Counted from the stretch's first letter, positions 51,489 to 61,418 are shown. The stretch is DNA of 64,000 nucleotides from an uncultured Clostridia bacterium (GCA_934747255.1 CAKVGH010000004.1:13478-77477); one strand, 5' to 3'. Notes: generated from the letters alone by a model not told the origin. A program made the numbers and translations.

Positions 51489-52322
51489 TTAGTATAAATC
51501 GCAAATGGCATTTGATAGCGCCACAAATTGCTCGGTTGACAAAACTTCACCTCGAACACCAATATGCAAGCCTATTTGGTCAAAGACTTTTTCTATTTGT
51601 TCTTGCGATAAAGATAGTTTCGCTTTTAAGCAATTAACCAGAGTTTTTCTACGCATTGAAAAAGCGCTTTCAATGACCTTTTCGTGCAAAGGATAATTTT
51701 TAATATTGTACTTTTTGCGATTTAATGAAATGCTAACTATTGCACTATCAACCTTTGGCATTGGTGTAAACATTTTTTTATTTACTATTCGTTTTAATTT
51801 AACATCTGCAATGCTATCTAGCCATACTGTTATTGCGCCGTAATCTTTTGTACCGCTTTCGCTAACCAATCTGTCTGCAACTTCTTTTTGCACCATTATA
51901 GTTATGCTTTTTACATTATACTTTTCCTTAATTAGTCTTGTTATAATAGGCGTTGTAATATAGTAAGGCAAATTTGCCACAACCTTAAATGCTCCGTCAA
52001 ATTGTTTATTTACTTCCTGTGGAGAAACCTTCATAAAATCAGCAAAGAACAAATTTATGTTGCTATAATCATTAAAAGCCGAGTAAAGATACTCTCTCAA
52101 ACTATTATCAATTTCTAGGCTAACAACTTTTTTGCATTTTTTTGCTATTGCTTTTGTTAAAGTTCCTGCTCCTGTTCCTATCTCCAAAACTTCGTCTTGA
52201 CTATCAATTTCGGCATCTAAAACTATTGCGTCTAGCAAGTTTGTGTCCGTAATAAAATTCTGTCCAAACTTTTTTTTGAAATCAAAGCCAGTTTGTTTTA
52301 ATGTATCTAATATTTTTTCCAT
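51489..52322 (-). CDS. rsmA: 16S rRNA (adenine-N6,N6)-dimethyltransferase
   Basis: A 277-aa enzyme (KsgA) that dimethylates two adenines near the 3' end of 16S rRNA. Motifs are KKFGQNFI, LEIGTGAGTLTKAI, VANLPYYITTPII and the C-terminal helical domain with RRKTLVNCL. The start codon overlaps the stop of tatD (TAATG), so the two are translationally coupled. It is the third gene of a metG-tatD-rsmA unit, a conserved Firmicute order. Confidence 0.96.
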   Translation of the reverse strand: MEKILDTLKQTGFDFKKKFGQNFITDTNLLDAIVLDAEIDSQDEVLEIGTGAGTLTKAIAKKCKKVVSLEIDNSLREYLYSAFNDYSNINLFFADFMKVSPQEVNKQFDGAFKVVANLPYYITTPIITRLIKEKYNVKSITIMVQKEVADRLVSESGTKDYGAITVWLDSIADVKLKRIVNKKMFTPMPKVDSAIVSISLNRKKYNIKNYPLHEKVIESAFSMRRKTLVNCLKAKLSLSQEQIEKVFDQIGLHIGVRGEVLSTEQFVALSNAICDLY

Positions 52323-53095
52323 TATCTTTCCATTTTTCCAAATACTTTATATGTGTTATCAAGTAAGATTTTTTCTAGCGACTTTCTATCCATTTGTCTA
52401 ATATCTGCAAGTTTTTGAACAACATAGTTTACATATTTAGGCTCGTTTCTTTCGCCCCTATGTGGTTCTGGACAAAGCCAAGGTGCATCGGTTTCGACAA
52501 CAATTTTATCAAGCGGAAGTTTACCTGCAACTTCTACACTTTTTCGTGCGTTCTTAAAGGTCAAAACACCACCAAAAGCAACTACAAAGCCAAGTTTAAT
52601 TACTTCACAAGCAAACTCATAACTACCGCTAAAACAATGAATAATACCACCGTCTGTTAATATACTTTTATTTGCTTTTAGTATATTGAGCAAATCTTCG
52701 TAAGCGTCCCTAACATGAATAACAACAGGCAAATGCTTTTCGTGAGCAATTTGAAGTTGCCTTACAAAAACTTGCTTTTGTTTTTCCTTGTCTATATTGT
52801 CATAATGATAATCAAGTCCAATTTCGCCAATAGCAACAACTTTTGGGTTATCACAAGCGTTAGTGAGAAATTGTATCACTTCGTCATTAAAGGAATCAAT
52901 ATCTTCTGGGTGAATACCAACCATTGCATAAATATCTTTATATTTATTTGCAAGTTCCACTGCTCTTTTTGAGCCAATATAGTCGGCACTTGCACACACT
53001 ATTTTTTCAAGATTATCTTGCTTCATTTCAGTGATAATTCTATTCAAATCTGTGTATATTTCGTCATTTATATGAGAATGCGTATCAATTACCAT
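52322..53095 (-). CDS. tatD: TatD family metal-dependent deoxyribonuclease
   Basis: A 257-aa TIM-barrel hydrolase. Metal-binding motifs are DTHSHIND at the N-terminus, GEIGLDYHY, HVRDAYED, HCFSGS and ETDAPWLCPEP. The start is taken at 53095 so that ATG overlaps the metG stop codon by one base (TAATG); the frame continues upstream to 53146 inside metG. Family members act as 3'-5' DNA exonucleases. It is coupled to rsmA in the same manner. Confidence 0.94.
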   Translation of the reverse strand: MVIDTHSHINDEIYTDLNRIITEMKQDNLEKIVCASADYIGSKRAVELANKYKDIYAMVGIHPEDIDSFNDEVIQFLTNACDNPKVVAIGEIGLDYHYDNIDKEKQKQVFVRQLQIAHEKHLPVVIHVRDAYEDLLNILKANKSILTDGGIIHCFSGSYEFACEVIKLGFVVAFGGVLTFKNARKSVEVAGKLPLDKIVVETDAPWLCPEPHRGERNEPKYVNYVVQKLADIRQMDRKSLEKILLDNTYKVFGKMER

Positions 53096-55005
53096 TATCC
53101 AACATCTGCTCCGTTTGATATTTCTTTTTCTGGTGTAATAAAGCAAAATTCTTTATCATCATTAGCATAGGAATATAAAATCATACCTTGACTTTCTATT
53201 CCCTTAATTTTTCTTGGCTTTAAGTTGAGAACAGCCACAATTTGTTTACCAAGCATTTGCTCGGGTGTATAATGTTTTGCTACCCCACTAACAATAGTTC
53301 GTTTCTCTGTTCCAAAGTCTACTAAAAACTTTAATAGTTTATCGGCATTTTCCACCTTTTCCGCTTCAACTATCTTGCCTACTTTAAGTTCTAACTTTTC
53401 AAAATCTTCAAACTCAATGTATGGTTTGTGGCTTACAACTTTTTCTTCTTTTTTTGGTGTGCTTTCAGTCATCAAAAATGCTAGTTCTTTGTTAATATCA
53501 AGTCTTTGATAGAGAGCAGTTTTTTCAACTTTTTGTCCGCACAATGCCTTGTTATAACTAACCGAAAGTGTATCAAAATCTTTATCGTCATTTTTTAATG
53601 CTAACAAAATTTGATTTGCTGTTTGTGGTATAAATGCTTGCAAAATAACCGCTACCGAGTGCAACACAAAATACAAGTTGTGCAATACATCGCCAAGTCT
53701 AACTTTATCTTCTTTGAGTGTCCAAGGTGCTGTGTCTTCAATATACTTATTTGCGTGTCTAATAACCTTCCAAACTTCATTAAGTGCATTATGAACTTCA
53801 AACTTATCCATAAATGTTTTTACATTGGCTAGCAAGTTTATAGTATCGGTTATCAAACTTGTGTCAAGTTCGTTTTCGTTCCCAGACAATTTTGGTAAAA
53901 CGCCATCAAAATTTTGAACTAACATAGCACTTGTTCTTGAAAGTAAATTTGCTAGGTCATTTACAAGGTCTGTGTTAATAAGTTTCAAAAATGTTTCGTT
54001 ATCGTAAGGACTATCACCCATAATTGGACCATTTTTTAGTAGGTAGTATCTTACAGCGTCCACACCATATCTTTCGCACAAAACATAAGGATTAAAGCCA
54101 TTTCCTAAACTTTTTCCCATTTTTGCACCCGCTTTTGTTAGCCAGCCGTGGGCGTGAATATGCTTTGGAAGTGGTAAATCAAGAGCCATTAAAATTGCTG
54201 GCCAAATGATAATATGAAATCTTGCAATTTCCTTTGCCATTAAGTGTAAATCCGCTGGCCAATATTTTTTGAAAAGGCTGTCATCTTCTTGCATATAGCC
54301 AAGTGCTGTCAAGTAGTTTGGCAACGCATCAATCCAAACATAAATAGTATGTTTTGTGTCAAAAGGCACAGGAATACCCCATTTTACCGATGTTCTCGAA
54401 ACACAAAGGTCATTAAGTCCTTGCTTAATAAAGCCAATCATTTCACTCTTTGTGCTGTCAAGTTTAATAAAATCTGGGTGCGAATTATAGTATTCTAGCA
54501 ATCTGTCAGCATACTTTGATAGTCTAAAAAAGTATGCTTCTTCCTTTGATTTTACAACTTCTCGTCCGCAATCTGGACATTTTCCATCAACAAGTTGGCT
54601 TTCTGTGAAAAATGACTCACAAGGAGTGCAGTAAAGACCTTCGTAAGTAGATTTGTATATTTCGCCTTTATCATATAACTTTTGGAATATCTTTTGAACT
54701 GCCTCAACATGATAAACATCTGTTGTACGGATAAATTTATCATAAGAAATATCAAGTTTTTCCCACAAATCTTTATACTTTTTTACGAGCATATCACAAA
54801 ATTCTTTTGGCGACAAGCCTGCTTTTTCGGCTCTTTCGGCAACCTTTTGACCATGTTCATCACTGCCGGTTAAAAAAAATACATCTTTTTTTAGTAGTCT
54901 ATTAAATCTGGCTAACGCGTCAGCATAAACACTTGTACAGCAATGTCCCAAGTGCAAATCGCCACTGGCATAATAAATTGGTGTAGTAATATAAAATTTA
55001 TCCAT
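53095..55005 (-). CDS. metG: methionyl-tRNA synthetase
   Basis: A 636-aa class I synthetase that charges tRNA-Met. HLGH (18-21) and KMGKS (a variant of KMSKS) form the ATP site. A four-cysteine zinc knuckle is present (YCTPC and CPDC). The C-terminal EMAP/tRBD domain (about 530-636, FEKLELKVGKIVEAE) binds tRNA nonspecifically. The start at 55005 follows AGGAGAT; a longer frame to 55098 would add an implausible hydrophobic leader. First gene of metG-tatD-rsmA. Confidence 0.97.
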   Translation of the reverse strand: MDKFYITTPIYYASGDLHLGHCCTSVYADALARFNRLLKKDVFFLTGSDEHGQKVAERAEKAGLSPKEFCDMLVKKYKDLWEKLDISYDKFIRTTDVYHVEAVQKIFQKLYDKGEIYKSTYEGLYCTPCESFFTESQLVDGKCPDCGREVVKSKEEAYFFRLSKYADRLLEYYNSHPDFIKLDSTKSEMIGFIKQGLNDLCVSRTSVKWGIPVPFDTKHTIYVWIDALPNYLTALGYMQEDDSLFKKYWPADLHLMAKEIARFHIIIWPAILMALDLPLPKHIHAHGWLTKAGAKMGKSLGNGFNPYVLCERYGVDAVRYYLLKNGPIMGDSPYDNETFLKLINTDLVNDLANLLSRTSAMLVQNFDGVLPKLSGNENELDTSLITDTINLLANVKTFMDKFEVHNALNEVWKVIRHANKYIEDTAPWTLKEDKVRLGDVLHNLYFVLHSVAVILQAFIPQTANQILLALKNDDKDFDTLSVSYNKALCGQKVEKTALYQRLDINKELAFLMTESTPKKEEKVVSHKPYIEFEDFEKLELKVGKIVEAEKVENADKLLKFLVDFGTEKRTIVSGVAKHYTPEQMLGKQIVAVLNLKPRKIKGIESQGMILYSYANDDKEFCFITPEKEISNGADVG

Positions 55006-55133
55006 AAAAAATCTCCTAGAAAAATCTATTAGTTTTATTATATCAAACAAGAAAAAAATTGTAAATAATTTCGTGAGCAATAACACCAATCTATGCAATT
55101 GTGCTAGTTTTTTAATTTAAGTCATATAAATAA

Positions 55134-55700
55134 ATGATGAATTGTGTTTTTAATTTAGTGTTTATGCTGTCAATTTCGGTTATGCTGTTTATTGACCCTT
55201 CTCTTTGTTTAGATACGATGATTGGCGCTGGCGAAAAAGCAGTAAATCTTTGTATCAGCCTAATTGCAATCTACTCCATTTGGCTTGCTATACTCGAGGT
55301 TGTTGACAAATCGGGGTTAAGCAATATAATTGCAAAAATGCTTAAACCACTCATAAAGTTTTTATTTGGCAATCAAGATGAAGAAACAAACAAACTTCTT
55401 GCAATTAACCTTTCTGCAAATATTTTGGGAATGGGCAATGCAAGCACGCCAAGTGGCATTGACGCTATGCAACGACTAGATAATAAAAAAGGAATAGCAA
55501 GCAAAGAGATGATTATGTTAATGCTTATTAACAGTATGAGTCTGCAAGTTATTCCCACAACTCTAATTGGAATGAGAGTGGCATTCGGTAGCACTAATGC
55601 TACTAATATTATTTTACCTATAATTATTACAAGTTTTGTATGCACTTTTTTTGGTGTAATGCTTGTGAAAATAGTGTATAAAAAGAAGGCAAAAATATGA
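55134..55700 (+). CDS. spmA: spore maturation protein SpmA
   Basis: A 188-aa polytopic membrane protein with a Gate-type domain. Motifs are LAINLSANILGMGNASTPSG and a later NSMSLQVIPTT. With SpmB it promotes spore-core dehydration in Bacillus. About five helices. Two ATG codons are adjacent at the start and no Shine-Dalgarno sequence is seen. CATATAA lies just upstream, reminiscent of a sporulation sigma-factor -10, but the -35 is unclear. It overlaps spmB by ATGA. Confidence 0.92.
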   Translation: MMNCVFNLVFMLSISVMLFIDPSLCLDTMIGAGEKAVNLCISLIAIYSIWLAILEVVDKSGLSNIIAKMLKPLIKFLFGNQDEETNKLLAINLSANILGMGNASTPSGIDAMQRLDNKKGIASKEMIMLMLINSMSLQVIPTTLIGMRVAFGSTNATNIILPIIITSFVCTFFGVMLVKIVYKKKAKI

Positions 55701-56203
55701 GCAAATATATAATTCCCGTATTATTCTTGGCATTATTTGCTTTTGCAAACATAAAAAAAGTAAACACCTATCAAACCTTTGTTGACGGTGCAAAAAAATC
55801 TTTACCACTAATATTTGATATTTTTGCCTATATTGTAGCAATTTTTGTGATAATTGAATTGCTTTCGGTTAGCGGAATATCTCAAAAACTTGCCGAAGTA
55901 CTCGCTCCTATGATGAACTTTTTGGGCATTCCTGTGGAACTAACCGAACTAATAATTGTAAAACCTTTTTCAGGTTCTGGCGGGCTTGCATTATTAACCG
56001 ATATTTTTAACAAATATGGTGTCGATAGTTATATTGCAAGATGTGCTTGTGTTATTTTGGGCAGTAGCGAAACAGTTTTTTATGTTTCCACTGTGTATTT
56101 TTCCAAAACAAGCGTAAAAAAACTCGGCTTTGCAATACCAATAGCACTTTTCTGCACTTTTATTAGTGTAATACTTGGTTGTGCATTGTGTAGAATTTTT
56201 TGA
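55697..56203 (+). CDS. spmB: spore maturation protein SpmB
   Basis: A 168-aa membrane protein paralogous to SpmA, also of the Gate type, with KPFSGSGGLALLTDIF and ILGSSETVFYVSTVYF as family motifs. The start codon overlaps the spmA stop (ATGA), so translation is coupled and a one-to-one complex is likely. About four helices. It acts with SpmA in spore maturation. Confidence 0.94.
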   Translation: MSKYIIPVLFLALFAFANIKKVNTYQTFVDGAKKSLPLIFDIFAYIVAIFVIIELLSVSGISQKLAEVLAPMMNFLGIPVELTELIIVKPFSGSGGLALLTDIFNKYGVDSYIARCACVILGSSETVFYVSTVYFSKTSVKKLGFAIPIALFCTFISVILGCALCRIF

Positions 56204-56359
56204 TAAATCTATTATAAAAGCAAAAAATAGTTTGTGAAATTTTTTGTTAAAACAAAATAAATACAAAGAAATGAATTTCATTTTCTTTTATGTTTGAGAA
56301 TTATAGATTAAAAATTTACTCATTGCAATATGACAACCCAAATAATTAAAAATTATACA

Positions 56360-56416
56360 AAAAAATCTAGCAACTTTAATGAATTTTGATGTCATTTGAG
56401 ATTTGCTAGATTTTTT
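56360..56416. terminator. terminator between spmB and the four-helix protein gene
   Basis: A perfect 14-bp stem AAAAAATCTAGCAA/TTGCTAGATTTTTT around a 29-base loop, between convergent genes. Confidence 0.65.
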
Positions 56417-56431
56417 ATTGTTAATTAAAAA

Positions 56432-57112
56432 TTACTTATTATCGCCTGAATTATTATCATTCACCTTTTGGTCGTCAACCATATTTGTTTGATTTGCATG
56501 ACCATTTTGACCATAATTATTGTTTTGATTATATGGTCCAAATTGTTGGTTGTATGGTCCATTTTGTTGTGTATAATTGTAATTTTCTGGCTGACCATAT
56601 TGGTTATTCATACCATTATGATAGTTTTGATAATTGTTTGGCATTTGACCATTTTGATTTGGAATATAGTTATTTGGATATACATTTTGATGCAAAACTT
56701 CTTCTTTAGCAGTAAACGCACAAATCATAGCAATTACATTCATTGCAAACGGAATTAAGTAAATTAAAATACTCGTTGTCATCATTGCTTCTGTACTTGA
56801 TAACATAGTTACAAACATATAAATCAAAAGTGAGCCTGTCATTCCGCACGCAACAGCGAGCAAAATGCCACCTATTTTTGCCTTTTTGAAACATTGTGCG
56901 CAACCAACAATGCCAATGATTGCACCTATCATACATACCCAACCGAGTACGACTACAATCCACGCTTCGCCCAATCCTCCTTCGCCAGAAATTGCTCCGC
57001 CAATTGAACCGAAAAGGTCACCAATCAATGCAACAAAAAAACCAAAAACTAGGCAAAATAGATTAGATAATAGCCCCAAAACAAACGCTGGAATACTTTT
57101 TCTAACTTTCAT
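56432..57112 (-). CDS. four-helix membrane protein with Asn/Gln/Tyr tail
   Basis: A 226-aa protein with about four membrane helices (residues 8-30, 50-72, 78-102 and 112-135) and a C-terminal tail. The tail is composed largely of Asn, Gln, Tyr, Gly and Pro with recurring YNQQFGPYNQ-like units, which is prion-like. The membrane part resembles DUF4190-type proteins. GGGGGA precedes the ATG. Function unknown; the tail may mediate assembly or self-association. Confidence 0.72.
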   Translation of the reverse strand: MKVRKSIPAFVLGLLSNLFCLVFGFFVALIGDLFGSIGGAISGEGGLGEAWIVVVLGWVCMIGAIIGIVGCAQCFKKAKIGGILLAVACGMTGSLLIYMFVTMLSSTEAMMTTSILIYLIPFAMNVIAMICAFTAKEEVLHQNVYPNNYIPNQNGQMPNNYQNYHNGMNNQYGQPENYNYTQQNGPYNQQFGPYNQNNNYGQNGHANQTNMVDDQKVNDNNSGDNK

Positions 57113-57174
57113 TTTTATTCCCCCTGTAAAAACATATTACCATAATATTAAAGATTATCAAACTTTTTGCATAA

Positions 57175-57204
57175 AAAAAGTGTGAATGGTAGTTCACACT
57201 TTTT
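57175..57204 (-). terminator. terminator of the 1138-aa surface protein gene
   Basis: A 12-bp perfect stem AAAAAGTGTGAA/TTCACACTTTTT with a 6-base loop, just after the stop codon on the minus strand. Confidence 0.85.
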
Positions 57205-57209
57205 ATTAA

Positions 57210-60200
57210 CTATTTTTGAACTCTTGTTGGAGTGTCTTTTTTTACTGTTTTTGCTTTTTTGTTAGCAACGATAAAGTAAATTACAATTCCTGCACAAAGA
57301 GCAACGAATAGACCAATTAAAACACCTGTGATAATGCTTGTTACAACTGTTTCTGTTACACCCTCTGCTGAAACTTCAATTTCTTGAACTTTTGTTGTTA
57401 CATTGCCTGCTTTATCAGTCAATTTGTAAGTTAATTTGTAAGTTCCTGCTTCTGTGAAAGTATAGTTGTAGTAGCCATCTGTTCTTGTCAATGTTTCTGT
57501 TGTTCCGTTTGCTTTTGTAATTGTTACAACAAATGTCATATCACTTTTATCACTTACTTCATCACTGAAATCAAAGTCACTGTAAGCAATAGTTAATTTG
57601 CCATTTAATTTTGCTGATGATGGAAGATTTACTTCTTGATTAGCAATTTTAAGTTCTGGTGGAGTTACATCACCTACATTTAATTTCTTTTCAAGAGTAT
57701 ATTCGTTACCAGCCAAATCCATAATCGAATAAGTTACTGTATAAACGCCATCTTTTGCTGTTGGTTCAAATGTTCCATAAACTCTAACATCAGCTGGAGT
57801 TTCTGTAACATTTATGTCATTACCATCTTGGCTCTTTACTGTTACTTTATAAGATTTAATACCTTTTTCAACATTTTTTGGTTGAAGGTATGGAAGGTTG
57901 ATAAGGTTGTATCTACCTGTTTCGTTGTTATCACTATCTAGTACTGGAACAAGTGCTGCTGTTGGAGCCCAATCTGTTTCGTCAAGAGTTAGTGATTCTT
58001 CACTTGATTGTGATTTTGCTACTGCTGTAATAGTTTTGATTGCTTCAACTGGTTCGTTTACGCCATCACTAACTACATACTTGAATGTGAATGTTCCTGC
58101 TTCTAATGCAGTAAATTTATTGCTTGCACTAATGAATGAATATTTAGGATTGTCAAATCCTTTGAAATCAATAGAAACATCTGCTTGATTTTCTTTAACT
58201 TCGCCGTTGTCAATCATAATGCAGTCTGTAAGATAAATTGCTTCGCCAACTGTTACTGTTGACTTAAAGTCGTCTACTTCGATAACTGGTGGAATTGTGT
58301 CATTTACAGTCAAAGTATAAGCAATAATAACAATGTTATTTGCAATATCTTTTGCTGTGAATGTAACAATATATTGACCGTCTTTTGTTGTTCTAAAATA
58401 TCCTGCATTTAAGCTAATTTGGTCTGTGTTAACTGTAAGAACTGTTGTTGATGTTCCTCTAACAGTAACATCTTTACCACTTGGGTCATAAACATTTACT
58501 GTAATTTCTGTAAAGTCAGAATCTACTCCTCTAAAGATGAAATCTTTACTTACAAGGTTAGATTCGATATAAACTGTTTCGTTTTGTCCAATAGCATCAA
58601 TATTTGATTTGATTTGACTGATATCAAATGTTGGTGGAACAACTGTTGCAGTATCTACATTTACAAGTCTTATGCTTGCATCTTTTACTGCTACATTGTT
58701 CTTGCTTGGTTCGCCTTCGCCACCGTTTGGAGAACCAAATTTAGCATTATCTGTTGCACGAACAACGATTCTTAATTCGTATCCTGCTTGATATGCTGGT
58801 GCTTCAAAGGTATAAAGTGTTTTGTCATCACTTGATACATGCAAGATTGTAAAGTTTGAACCGTCAGTACATTCGCTTAATGCTTTGCCTGCTTTGAAGT
58901 CATTTACAAAACTATTGTAATTGTTACCATAGTAGTAACCAACTTCTACTTTGCAATTTTTTGTATCAACATTTGCTTCTTGTAAACTTGTGCTTGCATA
59001 GTCAGTAACAGTTGGAAGTTTGAATGAAATTGTTTCGCCAGTTTTTGCTGTTTTTGTGATAGTTGGCATTGTAATTCTTGGTGCTGTGCTATCAACAAAG
59101 TTTGCGTCAACAACTACTACTTCAAATTCTACTGACCTATTTGTGTTAACACCATCGTATGCTTGGTATCTAATTTTGTATGTGCCTGCTGTTTGCAAAC
59201 TCTTTTTGATATTTGCATTAAGGTCACTGTTTGATAGACTCAAAGTAACTGCTTTGTTAACTGTTTCATCTGTGTCAATTCTTGTTTGAGTTGTACCATC
59301 AATCCAAATTCTTTGCAATGTCATATCGCCGTATGATGCAAAGTTGTCTGTTGCATAGATTGCTGGAAGAACTAAATCTTGGTTTGTAGAAATAACGATT
59401 TTGCTTGGAATCATATATGTTAAATCATTAACAAGGTCAACATCGCCATCAATTGTTTTGACGCCGTCTTCTGTTTTTACATTGTAATCGTTAACAAGGT
59501 AAATTACTGGTTTAACTGTATCTGTTACATTTCTAATTTCATAAACCAAAGATTCAATCTTGTGTCCAAAGTAATCTGTGATTGTATACTCTACTCTGTA
59601 ATATCCATTGTTTGATGTTTTGTGCATTGGAATAAACGAGAAAGTATTGTTGTTAAAATCTCTTGAAAGTGAACCGTTGTAAGAAATCTTTTCGTTGCTC
59701 AAATTTCCTTCTGGAATAAAGTCAACTTTAACTTCTACATACGCTTTAATTTCTGCATTTGATTGATTTTTGTCTTGCGCAACTGGTCTTGGCAATACAA
59801 GTTCTTGTCCCAAAGTACCACTTGTTGGGAAACTCTTTCCGCTTTCAAAAACAAAAGTCATATCAATTTTGTCTACAACATTTTCCTTGTAGTCTCTTTC
59901 AACTTCTACTGTAACATATTTTGTTGCAGATAGACCTGTTGAAGATTGATAGTAATAAGTAATTGTATATTTACCATATATATATTTGTTTTCGCTGTTT
60001 TTTACTGCGTTAAAGTAGATTTTGCCATCTTTAACAGTTAATTCAACATTTGCACCGTTTGGGTCTTTAACTGATACAGTAACATAGTTACCTGTTCCTG
60101 AATCTGTATTTCTAATTAAAGAAATATTTTCTACCACTGTGCCATTTGCTTCTGTAACAGTAGGAACTGGAAGTTCTACTTCTTTTGCGTCATAAATTTT

Positions 60201-60626
60201 ATCTGGTAAGAAAACTTTTGAGTTGTTTTCAAATTCGATAACTGGTTTTGTTCCAGTAACCAAAATTGAGTATGTTTGTGATTTTGTAATATTGTCACTA
60301 GCAATATACTTAACTGTATAGTAACCGATAGAAGTTGGTCTAATTACAACACTGCTTGCGTTTTCGCTAACGAAATCTGTAATCAAATTACCTCTTGGGT
60401 CTCTAATTTCCATAGTAACTGAACCACTTGCGGTTGTTGCCTTTGGAATTGTTAAAACTTCACCCATTTTGCCAGTTGAATTAAAGCCTTTAATAGTCAT
60501 AACTGTTCCAATGCTTGGTGAGAAAGCATAAACGCTACTATATGCAGACAATGGCGCTACAACGGCAATTCCAGCACACAATGTAAGCATAATAACAAAG
60601 GCTATTAGTCTCTTAAATTTTTTCAT
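57210..60626 (-). CDS. Ig-repeat cell-surface protein (1138 aa)
   Basis: An exported protein of 1138 aa. The start at 60626 follows AAGGAGA and opens a typical signal peptide (MKKFKRLIAFVIMLTLCAGI). The body is a series of bacterial Ig-like or HYR-like beta domains. Their boundaries read DSTAPRITMP, NDTIPPVIEVDD, GDVTPPELKI and DTVKPVIYLV, and several end in a GTYKIRYQAYD or GTYKLTYKLTDKAGN strand. A C-terminal helix (SIITGVLIGLFVALCAGIVIYFI) and a KKAKTVKK tail anchor it; no LPxTG. It shares architecture with the 2714-aa protein but lies outside the secretion block. Probable adhesin or envelope spacer. Confidence 0.86.
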   Translation of the reverse strand: MKKFKRLIAFVIMLTLCAGIAVVAPLSAYSSVYAFSPSIGTVMTIKGFNSTGKMGEVLTIPKATTASGSVTMEIRDPRGNLITDFVSENASSVVIRPTSIGYYTVKYIASDNITKSQTYSILVTGTKPVIEFENNSKVFLPDKIYDAKEVELPVPTVTEANGTVVENISLIRNTDSGTGNYVTVSVKDPNGANVELTVKDGKIYFNAVKNSENKYIYGKYTITYYYQSSTGLSATKYVTVEVERDYKENVVDKIDMTFVFESGKSFPTSGTLGQELVLPRPVAQDKNQSNAEIKAYVEVKVDFIPEGNLSNEKISYNGSLSRDFNNNTFSFIPMHKTSNNGYYRVEYTITDYFGHKIESLVYEIRNVTDTVKPVIYLVNDYNVKTEDGVKTIDGDVDLVNDLTYMIPSKIVISTNQDLVLPAIYATDNFASYGDMTLQRIWIDGTTQTRIDTDETVNKAVTLSLSNSDLNANIKKSLQTAGTYKIRYQAYDGVNTNRSVEFEVVVVDANFVDSTAPRITMPTITKTAKTGETISFKLPTVTDYASTSLQEANVDTKNCKVEVGYYYGNNYNSFVNDFKAGKALSECTDGSNFTILHVSSDDKTLYTFEAPAYQAGYELRIVVRATDNAKFGSPNGGEGEPSKNNVAVKDASIRLVNVDTATVVPPTFDISQIKSNIDAIGQNETVYIESNLVSKDFIFRGVDSDFTEITVNVYDPSGKDVTVRGTSTTVLTVNTDQISLNAGYFRTTKDGQYIVTFTAKDIANNIVIIAYTLTVNDTIPPVIEVDDFKSTVTVGEAIYLTDCIMIDNGEVKENQADVSIDFKGFDNPKYSFISASNKFTALEAGTFTFKYVVSDGVNEPVEAIKTITAVAKSQSSEESLTLDETDWAPTAALVPVLDSDNNETGRYNLINLPYLQPKNVEKGIKSYKVTVKSQDGNDINVTETPADVRVYGTFEPTAKDGVYTVTYSIMDLAGNEYTLEKKLNVGDVTPPELKIANQEVNLPSSAKLNGKLTIAYSDFDFSDEVSDKSDMTFVVTITKANGTTETLTRTDGYYNYTFTEAGTYKLTYKLTDKAGNVTTKVQEIEVSAEGVTETVVTSIITGVLIGLFVALCAGIVIYFIVANKKAKTVKKDTPTRVQK

Positions 60627-60841
60627 TGATTTTCTCCTTAATAAATTTGTAATTTCAACTTGATAATTATATAATACATACACTCAAAAAGTCAAACGAA
60701 TAAAGACAAGTAAAATATAATTTTTACAATTTTAGTTTTATTAAAAAATGGAAAAATATACCAAAAATATGGAAAAATTTTACAATAGTTTATTGATAAA
60801 GAGTTTCAATAAAAAATTAAGCCATTTTATGTTAATAATCT

Positions 60842-61342
60842 TTAAGATTGATTATTTTTTACATTCTTATTTTGGCTTAATGCATATTTTATCGTGTTTG
60901 CCGTTCCACCCGCTTTTCCACTCCATATAGCAATTATTTCATTGCTCTTATCTACCATATAAATATTTCTTTTTAACATACAGTGTGGCGAATAATCTTT
61001 TTTAGAAACATAAACTATTTTATCAGCATTATCTAAAATAGTTTTATATCTATGTAACTGCTCTCCATTCCAATATTTTTGTTGATTAAAACAAGGCAAA
61101 GCACATTCTAGTTTTATAAATGGGTATTTAGTTTTAAGTATTAAAATCGCTTCTGCACAAATCATATCACTACCAAGTGCCATTCCACTGATAAAATTTA
61201 CAAAGCCCATTTCAATAAATTTTTCCAATAACTCAATTAAATCTGTTTTGAATTTTTTGCAATTTTCCGTTTCTTCATCATACCCCCAAGGGAGTTTACT
61301 AGGTCTATGCCCCGTAAAGCATAAGGTGAGATTTTTTTCCAT
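60842..61342 (-). CDS. SLOG-family protein (DUF1273-like), copy 2
   Basis: A 166-aa paralogue of the protein at 43577-44122, sharing CFTGHRPSKLPWGYDEE, FISGMALGSDMICAEAIL, ALPCFNQQKYW and GGTANTIKYALSQN. The start at 61342 follows AAAGGAG; the frame extends to 61405 with weaker sites. Like copy 1 it is divergent from an XRE-type gene. The SLOG fold binds nucleotides or related ligands; the ligand here is unknown. The C-terminus ends in a short Asn/Lys stretch. Confidence 0.85.
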   Translation of the reverse strand: MEKNLTLCFTGHRPSKLPWGYDEETENCKKFKTDLIELLEKFIEMGFVNFISGMALGSDMICAEAILILKTKYPFIKLECALPCFNQQKYWNGEQLHRYKTILDNADKIVYVSKKDYSPHCMLKRNIYMVDKSNEIIAIWSGKAGGTANTIKYALSQNKNVKNNQS

Positions 61343-61377
61343 AAAAAACTCCTTTTTGTTAAGTTTTATGTCATTTT

Positions 61378-61418
61378 TAGACATATTATACTTATTGTAT
61401 ATCATAAATAGACATATT
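61378..61418. repeat. direct repeat TAGACATATT upstream of SLOG copy 2
   Basis: Ten identical bases at 61378-61387 and 61409-61418, 31 bases (about three helical turns) apart, in the promoter region of the minus-strand SLOG gene. Possible paired operator. Confidence 0.5.
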
